Source: Acidaminococcaceae bacterium UBA2453
GTDB lineage: Bacteria; Bacillota; Negativicutes; Acidaminococcales; Acidaminococcaceae
Reading direction: 5' to 3'
Length of the DNA stretch: 9,515 nt
NCBI GenBank assembly: GCA_002342505.1
Contig: DDQB01000043.1
Location: forward strand, 1-9,515
Shown here in pieces: positions 1 through 5,989 of this stretch. The notes beneath the pieces are model-generated. The model worked only from the letters and a program-made list of their open reading frames with translations, was not told the DNA's origin and did not search any database. The translations under genes were made by a program, and so were the position numbers. The stretch's first letter is position 1, and every line of letters begins with the position of its first letter.

Positions 1-6
1 CAATAA

Positions 7-48
7 AAGAAGCGGAATACCAATATAGAATATAAGTCCCTGCTGCAA
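7..48 (+). repeat. Imperfect direct repeat, copy 1
   Basis: This stretch aligns without gaps to 5911-5952. Over the last 27 positions (22-48 against 5926-5952), 23 bases are identical, including the blocks AATATAG and AGTCCCTGCTG. Read in the frame starting at position 7 it encodes KKRNTNIEYKSLLQ, and the second copy encodes KRRNANIAYESLL then stop. Some differences are synonymous (CGG/AGA for Arg, TAT/TAC for Tyr), which suggests a coding origin. Here the reading frame runs on only to a stop at 73-75. The left part GTCCC (36-40) can also pair with GGGAC (53-57). What the element is remains unknown. Confidence 0.5.
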
Positions 49-172
49 CGACGGGACAAGGCCTGTTGTTTTTAAGATTGAGCGCATTGATATCCCTGAA
101 AATGAGGAAGAGCGGGAATGGCTGGCGAAGCAGGACTTCCGCAATTCTGCCGATGACGCCTACACGGGGTGA
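29..172 (+). pseudogene. Unrecognised C-terminal coding fragment without a start
   Basis: The frame ending at TGA 170-172 is open back to a TAG at 26-28 and encodes about 47 residues. From about position 56 it looks protein-like, with segments RPVVFKIERIDIPENEEE and REWLAKQDFRNSADDAYTG, charged and with a coding-like third-base pattern. It contains no ATG, GTG or TTG codon, so as it stands it cannot be an independent gene. It is either the tail of a gene broken by a frameshift or rearrangement near positions 26-60, or a chance open frame. Its stop overlaps the ribosome binding site of the YjbQ gene, the spacing expected of an operon partner. I do not recognise the family. Confidence 0.35.
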
Positions 173-178
173 TTGCGT

Positions 179-574
179 ATGTTTATAAAACTGGATGTAA
201 CGACAAAGAAACACACGGAGATGCAGGATATTACCCGGCTGATACAAAAAGCTGTTTCTGACAGCGGGGTGAAAGACGGGATCTGTACCGTGTTTGTTCC
301 GCATACAACGGCGGCTGTTACGATCAATGAGAATGCGGATCCCGATGTGGTAAAAGATTTCACGAAGGAAATCAATAAGATCGTGCCATGGGAAGACGGA
401 TATCTTCATATGGAGGGGAACTCAGCGGCGCATCTGAAATCAAGTATGATTGGGTTTTCAGAACAGATCATCATAGATAATGGAAAGCTTGTACTGGGAA
501 CGTGGCAGGGGATTTATTTCTGTGAATTCGACGGGCCCAGGCGCCGTAAGGTATACGTTAAAATACTGCAGTGA
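179..574 (+). CDS. yjbQ: YjbQ/UPF0047 family protein (secondary thiamine-phosphate synthase type)
   Basis: This is a 131-residue cytoplasmic protein of normal length for the UPF0047/YjbQ family. The signatures are intact: PHTTAAVTINEN at 41-52, the histidine-rich block HMEGNSAAHLKS at 77-88 (His77 and His85), and GTWQGIYFCEFDGPRRR at 107-123 near the C-terminus. E. coli YjbQ has a weak thiamine-phosphate synthase side activity that can rescue thiE loss. The physiological role of the family is not settled, so the catalytic name should be read with care. I chose ATG 179 because GGGGTG (166-171) lies 7 bases upstream. A TTG at 173 adds two residues but has no room for a binding site. The gene follows a broken coding fragment and is followed after 28 bp by a small membrane protein. 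Confidence 0.9.
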   Translation: MFIKLDVTTKKHTEMQDITRLIQKAVSDSGVKDGICTVFVPHTTAAVTINENADPDVVKDFTKEINKIVPWEDGYLHMEGNSAAHLKSSMIGFSEQIIIDNGKLVLGTWQGIYFCEFDGPRRRKVYVKILQ

Positions 575-588
575 AAATTTCCGGTATC

Positions 589-594
589 AGGAGG
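589..594 (+). promoter_or_regulatory. Ribosome binding site that fixes a TTG start
   Basis: A perfect AGGAGG lies 8 bases before TTG 603. The nearest in-frame ATG, at 480, lies deep inside yjbQ and has no comparable site. This signal is the main reason for calling the short downstream gene at its TTG. Confidence 0.6.
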
Positions 595-602
595 AAACCC
601 AG

Positions 603-737
603 TTGGAATGGAGAAATGGCAGGAGCCCGGATAACAAACTAAGAACAGCATTGTTGATATCTGTGTTTATCACTGTAGTATCGGTAGTGGTAATGCTGAT
701 AGCCGGATATCTGCTGACTCACATCCGGGGCGCTTAA
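603..737 (+). CDS. Small single-span membrane protein, 44 residues, TTG start
   Basis: The reading frame from TTG 603 to TAA 735-737 encodes a 44-residue protein. It has a hydrophilic, basic N-terminal tail (MEWRNGRSPDNKLR), one strongly hydrophobic span at about residues 15-39 (ALLISVFITVVSVVVMLIAG followed by YLL), and a short basic end (THIRGA). Positive charges on both sides leave the orientation open. No domain or family is recognisable. The start rests on a perfect AGGAGG 8 bases upstream. It lies 28 bp behind yjbQ and could be co-transcribed with it. Its end is 109 bp before the c-di-GMP phosphodiesterase gene. It could instead be a chance frame, but a ribosome binding site, a membrane-span composition and a clean stop occurring together make a real small protein more likely than not. 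Confidence 0.55.
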   Translation: MEWRNGRSPDNKLRTALLISVFITVVSVVVMLIAGYLLTHIRGA

Positions 738-747
738 ATCTTTGGAG

Positions 748-797
748 TTGACAGGATTTTTATGCCTGTCGCACAATCTGGATATTCGTAGTATAAT
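748..797 (+). promoter_or_regulatory. Candidate promoter region of the c-di-GMP genes
   Basis: Two consensus-like elements lie in this spacer but do not pair with each other. TTGACA (748-753) is a perfect -35 with only a weak -10, CACAAT, 18 bp downstream (772-777). TATAAT (792-797) is a perfect -10 with only a weak -35 (GTCGCA at 768-773). Either would give a leader of roughly 40-65 bases before ATG 847. I cannot decide between them from sequence alone. Confidence 0.4.
750..770. repeat. Inverted repeat overlapping the -35 element
   Basis: GACAGG (750-755) and CCTGTC (765-770) are perfect 6-bp inverted arms around 9 AT-rich bases. The left arm overlaps TTGACA at 748-753, and the whole element sits between that -35 and the weak -10. 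This is the position of a repressor operator. It lacks a following T-run, so a terminator is less likely. Confidence 0.35.
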
Positions 798-846
798 AAG
801 TATAACCAATTCACTCTCACAAATAACGGAAAAGGAATGAGAAGCA

Positions 847-3813
847 ATGAAAAACGGACAGGAGCCCCTTCTCGTACAGTTCCTTACAGGGTCTTTCGCG
901 CAACCGAAGCAGATCCGGTGGATTATGTTTTGCCTGATTACACTGCTGGCCATTTTTACTTCGGCTTTTTTATCCGCTGCAGAAGCCGCACCCGGCAACA
1001 AAACCGTGCGCGTGGGCTGGTTTGAATCGCGGCTGTGTTCCACAGACAAGCTTGGCCGCAGGTCGGGCTACGTGTATGAATACCAACAGAAGATAGCCGC
1101 CTACACCGGCTGGAATTACGAATATGTGACCGGCAGCTGGACACAGCTTCTGCAGATGCTGCGCCGGGGCGAGATCGACCTGCTGAGCGACGTATCTTAT
1201 ACGGAAGAACGGGCGAAAGACATACTGTATTCTTCTCTGCCCATGGGCGAGGAAATATATTACGCCTTCGTAAAAGCAGATAATAAAAGCATCCGGCCCG
1301 ATGACTACGCCTCCTTTAACGGTAAAAAAGTGGGCATCAACAAAGGCAGTATCCAGGAAAAACTCTTTGCCGCCTGGGCGGAAAAGCATAAAGTTACGCC
1401 CCAGATCGTAGAACTCACCGGCACGGGATCGGATTCGCGACAAAAACTGTTCCTGGACGAGATCGACTCCTATGTGACCTATGACGCCTCTGGCGAAAAA
1501 GAAAAGTACCTGCCCGTCTGCAAGATCGGGTCTTCTTCCATTTATTTCGCCGTCAGCAAAAACCGTCCGGATTTGTTGGACGAACTGGATACCGCTATGA
1601 GCCGCATCCAGGACGAAAACCCTTACTATAACCAGCAGCTGTTTGAACAGTATGTGCGAGCCAGCGCTTCCAATGTGCTGCTCAGCCCCGGGGAGCTGGA
1701 ATGGCTGCAAGGCAAAGGGAAAATCCGGGTGGGGTACAGGGACAACTATATGCCCTATTCCGCCAGCGACAGGGACGGCAACCTGATCGGCACGCTGAAG
1801 GACTATCTGGCCATGGCGGGGAACAGCCACCAGAACGGGAAGCTTTTGTTCCAGCCGGTAGCCTATCCCTCTGCCAGCGCGGCGCTGAAAGCCCTGCAGG
1901 ATGGCGAGGTGGATTGCATGTTCCCGGTCAATATGAACAGTTATGACGCAGAGCAGATGGGCCTGATGGTGACGGACGCCAGCATCAGGCTGGAAATGTA
2001 TGCCATTGTGCGGGCCTCGGATCAGCACAGCTTTCGCTTCGGCGACAAACATACGGCGGCCATAAGCAAAGGGAACAACAATCGAAAAACCTTTATCAAC
2101 GATCACTTCCCTAACTGGGAACTCGCCTACTTTGGAAGCTTTGAAGGCGGGCTGCAGGCGGTGGCCGAGGGAAAGGCAGATTGTTCCCTGTTCAGCGCCT
2201 ACCGTACGGATCGCTTCGGGAAACGGATTGAAGAGCTGGGGCTGGTTCCCATCAACACCGGCATCCCCATGGACCTTTCCTTTGCCGTGAGAAAAGGCGA
2301 TTCGCAGCTGTATTCCATTTTGGACAAGACCGTCAACCTCGTGCCCCGTTCTTCTGTGAACGCGGCCCTGGCCTCCTACACCTATGACAGCCGGGACATC
2401 GGTTTTGTGGAATTCATCCGCCACAACCTGGTGAAAGTGCTGTCCCTTATTGCCGTAACGGCGGTGGCGTTTTTGCTGCTGGCGCTCCGGAACATAAAGT
2501 CGCAGAAGGCGGCGCTGGAACGGAAAGAACTGATTAACGCCACGGAGATCGATCCCCTGACCGGCCTGTATAATAACAACTTTTTCTATGAATACGTGAA
2601 CCGGATCCGCAAGCAACATCCGGATTGCGCCATGGATGCCGTGGCCATGGATATCGACCAGTTCCTGATGGTGAACGAGCTGAACGGCCCGGACTTCGGC
2701 GACGAGGCCCTGCAGCTTTTGGGCAGGGAGATCCAGTCCTTCCTGAAGGACACAGAGGGAATCGCCAGCCGTATTGAAGGGGATCGTTTCAACATTTTCT
2801 GTCCCCGCCAGGAGGATTACCAGGCACTGCTGCAACGGTTCCAGAGCGCGCTGGACAAACTGGTGCGCAATGTAAGCCTGCGGCTACGGATGGGCGTGAT
2901 GCCAAGCCAGGAAAACCTGGAGTCGGTGGAATTATTTATCCATGCCTGGGCGGCCTGCAATTCGATACGGGGAACCAATACCCACCTGATGGTCTATAAC
3001 GAAGAGATGCGCAAGCAGGAACTCTACAACCAGCACTTGCTGGTTGACATGCGCCGGGCGCTGGACGAGCATGAATTTAAAGTGTATTATCAGCCCAAGT
3101 ACAGCATCCAGAGCGAACCGCCGCGGCTGTTCAGCGCGGAAGCACTGGTTCGCTGGCAGCACCCGGAACTGGGGCTGATCCCTCCCAATTCCTTTATCCC
3201 GCTGTTTGAACGGCACGGGGTGATCGGCAATCTGGATAAATACGTGTGGGCGGAGGCGGCCCGGCAGATTGCTGCATGGAAGGCTGCCTTTGGGGTCACG
3301 CTCCCGGTTTCGGTGAACCTTTCCCGGGTGGATATTTTTGACCCGAAGCTGGAAGAGATCCTGGACGGCATCGTAGAAAAAAATGGGCTGGACCGGTGTA
3401 ACCTGCGCCTGGAGGTGACCGAATCGGCCTATGGCGACAGTGAGGAAAAGGTGCTTACGGTTATTTCCCGGCTGCGGGATAAGGGCTATCGCATTGAGAT
3501 GGATGATTTTGGCAGCGGGTACTCTTCCCTGGGCCTGCTTTCCTCTCTTCCCATTGACGTGCTGAAGATGGACTGCGCTTTTGTGCGGAACATTGAACAC
3601 AGCCCGAAGGATATGCGGCTGGTGGAACTGATCCTGGACATTGCCCGGAACCTGAAGCTGAACGTAGTGGCCGAAGGGGTGGAGACGAAGGAGCAGATGA
3701 TATTGCTGAAAAACGCTGGCTGCCCGTTGGTGCAGGGGTATTATTTCTCGCGGCCGCTGCCCCCGGAAGAGTTTGAAGCGTTTATTATTAAAGAGAAGGA
3801 ATTGCCTGTGTGA
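847..3813 (+). CDS. Membrane c-di-GMP phosphodiesterase: tandem SBP_bac_3 sensor, degenerate GGDEF, EAL
   Basis: This is a 988-residue inner-membrane signalling protein. Residues 24-45 form an N-terminal signal anchor. Residues 53-272 and 288-512 are two extracytoplasmic solute-binding domains of family 3 (Venus flytrap). Residues 529-547 are a second membrane span, followed by GGDEF (about 565-720) and EAL (about 730-980) domains in the cytoplasm. The GGDEF signature has decayed to EGDRF (644-648), so cyclase activity is unlikely; GTP binding could survive. The EAL domain keeps every residue I would check: E765 of EAL, N824, E856, D886-D887 in DDFGSGYSS, K907, E943 and Q963. It should hydrolyse c-di-GMP to pGpG. 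The first flytrap retains the amino-acid-ligand TxxR motif (T119, R122) and D213; the second lacks both. Start ATG 847 has AGGA (833-836) 10 bases upstream. It is probably co-transcribed with the diguanylate cyclase 37 bp downstream. Confidence 0.92.
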   Translation: MKNGQEPLLVQFLTGSFAQPKQIRWIMFCLITLLAIFTSAFLSAAEAAPGNKTVRVGWFESRLCSTDKLGRRSGYVYEYQQKIAAYTGWNYEYVTGSWTQLLQMLRRGEIDLLSDVSYTEERAKDILYSSLPMGEEIYYAFVKADNKSIRPDDYASFNGKKVGINKGSIQEKLFAAWAEKHKVTPQIVELTGTGSDSRQKLFLDEIDSYVTYDASGEKEKYLPVCKIGSSSIYFAVSKNRPDLLDELDTAMSRIQDENPYYNQQLFEQYVRASASNVLLSPGELEWLQGKGKIRVGYRDNYMPYSASDRDGNLIGTLKDYLAMAGNSHQNGKLLFQPVAYPSASAALKALQDGEVDCMFPVNMNSYDAEQMGLMVTDASIRLEMYAIVRASDQHSFRFGDKHTAAISKGNNNRKTFINDHFPNWELAYFGSFEGGLQAVAEGKADCSLFSAYRTDRFGKRIEELGLVPINTGIPMDLSFAVRKGDSQLYSILDKTVNLVPRSSVNAALASYTYDSRDIGFVEFIRHNLVKVLSLIAVTAVAFLLLALRNIKSQKAALERKELINATEIDPLTGLYNNNFFYEYVNRIRKQHPDCAMDAVAMDIDQFLMVNELNGPDFGDEALQLLGREIQSFLKDTEGIASRIEGDRFNIFCPRQEDYQALLQRFQSALDKLVRNVSLRLRMGVMPSQENLESVELFIHAWAACNSIRGTNTHLMVYNEEMRKQELYNQHLLVDMRRALDEHEFKVYYQPKYSIQSEPPRLFSAEALVRWQHPELGLIPPNSFIPLFERHGVIGNLDKYVWAEAARQIAAWKAAFGVTLPVSVNLSRVDIFDPKLEEILDGIVEKNGLDRCNLRLEVTESAYGDSEEKVLTVISRLRDKGYRIEMDDFGSGYSSLGLLSSLPIDVLKMDCAFVRNIEHSPKDMRLVELILDIARNLKLNVVAEGVETKEQMILLKNAGCPLVQGYYFSRPLPPEEFEAFIIKEKELPV

Positions 3814-3850
3814 AGGCAAAGGCAGGCTGGAGGGGATGAAGGTGAATCAG

Positions 3851-5215
3851 ATGGATGAGGGAAAAAAGACGCTGAGCGACGGCAGCGTGTATGTGCACAT
3901 TGCCCATGCGTTAGCCCGTGGTTACACGGACCTGTACTATGTTAATATGGACACCGACGAATACATCGAATTCCACACCGACGATGAGCGCGGGGTGTTG
4001 AATGAGGCAAGGCGCGGCTCTGATTTTTTTGAGGAATGCAAGAAGGAAGTGAAGGTATTTGTGCACAAAGATGACGAGGCGGTATTCCTGAAGACCATGA
4101 ACCGCCGGTTTCTTGAGGAGGCGCTGGATGGGCGCAGGGTGCATGAGCTGGTTTACCGCAGGATCAAAGACGGGAAAACGTTTTACGTGCTGATGCGGAT
4201 CTCCCGCATGGAAGACAACGGGAGTTTTGTTGTGATCGCCGTAAAAGATATTGATGAGCTGATGCGGCAGCGCCGGATGGAAGAACGGATCCGGGAGGAA
4301 CGTATCGTCTATGCCCGTCTCCAGGCCATCACCGGTAACTTTATCTGCGTCTATGTAGTGGATCCGGAAACGGAGCGTTATCGTGAATTCAGCGCCACCG
4401 AGGCATTTGAAGAGGGATTGAAGTCGGCGAAAGAAGGCGACAACTTTTTTGCCAAAGCCAGGGAAAAGGCTGTGATTTATAACCATCCCGAGAGCCTGGA
4501 CCAGTTTCTTACGGTGTTTACCAAAGAAAATGTTCTGGCTGAAATTGAACGCAACGGCCACTTCAGCCTGAGTTACCGCTTTCTGCTGAATGGACGGCCG
4601 ATCTATGTGCAGCTGAAGGCCGCGTTGGTAGAAGAAAAAGAAGGGCCGCGGCTGATCGTGGGGCTGAATGATGTGGACGCCCAGGTGCGGCAGGAAAAGG
4701 AAATGGGCAAGCAGCTGGCCCAGGCCCAGGCCCAGGCTATGATCGACTCGCTGACGGGGATTAAGAACAAGTACGCATTTAATTCTTCGGCAGAACGGAT
4801 GAACCGGCAGATCGAAACGCAGAGCCAGGAATCCTTTGCCATCGTGGTGCTGGATGTGAACAATTTAAAAATTATAAACGATACCCTGGGCCATCAGGCG
4901 GGGGACCAGTACCTGAAGGAAGCCTGCAAAATTATCTGCGATACCTTTAAGCACAGCCCGGTGTTCCGGCTGGGGGGCGACGAGTTTGCGGTGATTGCCC
5001 GGGGAAATGATTACGAGCACATGGAAGAGCTGCTGGAAGTGGTAAGCCGTCGCAACGCGGAGGCGGCCCATACGAATGGGGTCGTGATTGCCTGCGGCAT
5101 GGCGAAGTTTGATGGCGATGCAAACGTGGACGAGGTGTTTGCCCGTGCGGATAAGAAAATGTACGAGAACAAGAGCATGCTGAAAGCAGGGACGAAAAAT
5201 AATGCCGCGCTGTGA
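3851..5215 (+). CDS. Diguanylate cyclase with two PAS-like sensor repeats
   Basis: This is a 454-residue soluble protein with no membrane span. Two related PAS-like modules lie at about residues 24-138 and 160-278. Each opens with a matching strand (LYYVNMDTDEYIEF and CVYVVDPETERYREF) and continues into a GDNFF/GSDFF block. A glutamine/alanine-rich linker (286-297) leads to a GGDEF domain at about 297-445. That domain opens with DSLTGIKNKYAF, has metal and substrate residues D335, N338 and K340 in DVNNLK, and carries an intact GGDEF at 375-379. It should make c-di-GMP from two GTP. The product-inhibition I-site RxxD is absent (FKHS at 366-369). I prefer ATG 3851 because AAGGTGA (3839-3845) is well spaced. 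ATG 3836 abuts GGAGGGG with no spacer, and ATG 3773 lies inside the preceding gene. It probably shares a transcript with the EAL gene, giving an opposed enzyme pair. Confidence 0.9.
   Translation: MDEGKKTLSDGSVYVHIAHALARGYTDLYYVNMDTDEYIEFHTDDERGVLNEARRGSDFFEECKKEVKVFVHKDDEAVFLKTMNRRFLEEALDGRRVHELVYRRIKDGKTFYVLMRISRMEDNGSFVVIAVKDIDELMRQRRMEERIREERIVYARLQAITGNFICVYVVDPETERYREFSATEAFEEGLKSAKEGDNFFAKAREKAVIYNHPESLDQFLTVFTKENVLAEIERNGHFSLSYRFLLNGRPIYVQLKAALVEEKEGPRLIVGLNDVDAQVRQEKEMGKQLAQAQAQAMIDSLTGIKNKYAFNSSAERMNRQIETQSQESFAIVVLDVNNLKIINDTLGHQAGDQYLKEACKIICDTFKHSPVFRLGGDEFAVIARGNDYEHMEELLEVVSRRNAEAAHTNGVVIACGMAKFDGDANVDEVFARADKKMYENKSMLKAGTKNNAAL
4717..4734 (+). repeat. Three tandem GGCCCA hexamers in the PAS-GGDEF linker
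   Basis: GGCCCA occurs three times head to tail and encodes the Ala-Gln alternation (residues 290-295) in the helical linker just before the GGDEF domain. A slip of one unit would keep the frame and change the linker by two residues. Confidence 0.7.
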
Positions 5216-5257
5216 TGTGCGGCAAACATGGTATGGCTATATTTGAGAGGCATTGCT

Positions 5258-5932
5258 ATGGATCAGGATAAGACCATAATTCTGGCCTGCAGTTCGCTTA
5301 CGGAATATGTAGAAGCGGCTCAGGAAAGCGTGGGGACACGGATGCGGGTAAGATACCTGAACCGCATCTATCACAGGGACCCTGCTGAAATGCAGGAACA
5401 TATTAAGACAGAACTGGGCCGGATGCCGGAAGGAATTGATACGGTTTTAGTCTGCATGGGATTTTGCGGCGGTTCATGGAATAATGTGCAATCGCGTTAC
5501 CGTCTGGTCATTCCACGGGTCGACGACTGTGTATCCCTGTTATTGCAAATAAAGGACGAACCGGTTAGCAATCTGAAAAAAACGGGTCACCTTTATGTCA
5601 GGGCCAAAGATCCGTCAACAGAATCCTTTAAAGCTATTTTTGAGAGAATGGCAGAGGCTTACCATGTTGACGATGAAACTGCCGAACAGAAACATAAAGA
5701 ATGGATGGCTTTATACAGCACCATCTCTGTTATGGACACGGGCATCAATCAATGCAGGAGAGAGGAATACGCCGCAGTAGTTAAAAAAGATGCAGACTGG
5801 CTTGGGGCAAGGATGGAGTATGTAGAGTCGGGCATACATCTTTTGGAAAAATTATTTAGCGGCAACTGGGATGCCCAATTCCTGGTGTTGGAACCGGGGC
5901 GCGCAGTGCAAAAAGAAGAAATGCTAATATAG
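5258..5932 (+). CDS. DUF1638 domain protein
   Basis: This is a 224-residue soluble protein with the DUF1638 pattern throughout: ILACSSL at 7-14, CMGFCGGSW at 66-74, VIPRVDDCVSLLL at 84-96, the block MDTGINQCRREEY, and a C-terminal LFSGNWDAQFLVLEPG. Cys11, Cys70 and Cys91 fall at the positions where the family carries conserved cysteines, so a metal or cofactor site is possible. The biochemical function of DUF1638 is unknown. In anaerobes and methanogens it is often seen near corrinoid methyltransferase genes, but none is visible here. I chose ATG 5258 because GAGAGG (5245-5250) is 7 bases upstream and the family's usual N-terminus starts there. ATG 5228 would add ten residues without a good site. 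It lies 42 bp behind the cyclase. Its last codons overlap, in a different frame, the second copy of a direct repeat (5911-5952), so the C-terminus may have been altered. Confidence 0.8.
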   Translation: MDQDKTIILACSSLTEYVEAAQESVGTRMRVRYLNRIYHRDPAEMQEHIKTELGRMPEGIDTVLVCMGFCGGSWNNVQSRYRLVIPRVDDCVSLLLQIKDEPVSNLKKTGHLYVRAKDPSTESFKAIFERMAEAYHVDDETAEQKHKEWMALYSTISVMDTGINQCRREEYAAVVKKDADWLGARMEYVESGIHLLEKLFSGNWDAQFLVLEPGRAVQKEEMLI

Positions 5933-5952
5933 CATACGAGTCCCTGCTGTAA
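5911..5952 (+). repeat. Imperfect direct repeat, copy 2
   Basis: This copy matches positions 7-48 (23 of the last 27 bases identical). It spans the end and stop codon of the DUF1638 gene. In the +1 frame relative to that gene it encodes KRRNANIAYESLL followed by TAA (5950-5952). A shortened version of the hairpin seen at copy 1 is possible here, GTCC (5940-5943) with GGAC (5957-5960). The two copies bracket the yjbQ to DUF1638 segment. Confidence 0.5.
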
Positions 5953-5989
5953 TTCCGGACCCCCTAAGTGAGGAGAGGGATGATATGGT

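Noticed and set aside
480..602. Longer version of the small membrane protein starting at ATG 480
   Set aside because: The extra 41 residues are read out of frame through the conserved end of yjbQ, and the strong AGGAGG points to TTG 603 instead.
970..2835. Long antisense open frame of 621 codons opposite the EAL gene
   Set aside because: It lies wholly opposite strongly supported flytrap and GGDEF coding sequence, its product has no recognisable domain, and GC-rich third positions on the sense strand remove stops on the other strand.
2932..3819. Antisense open frame of 295 codons opposite the EAL domain
   Set aside because: Same reason: the sense strand encodes a complete catalytic EAL domain, and the antisense product is low in information and unlike any family I know.
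1..5960. Composite transposon bounded by the two direct repeat copies
   Set aside because: There is no transposase or integrase gene between them, no terminal inverted repeats, and the copies have diverged, so a mobile element is not supported.
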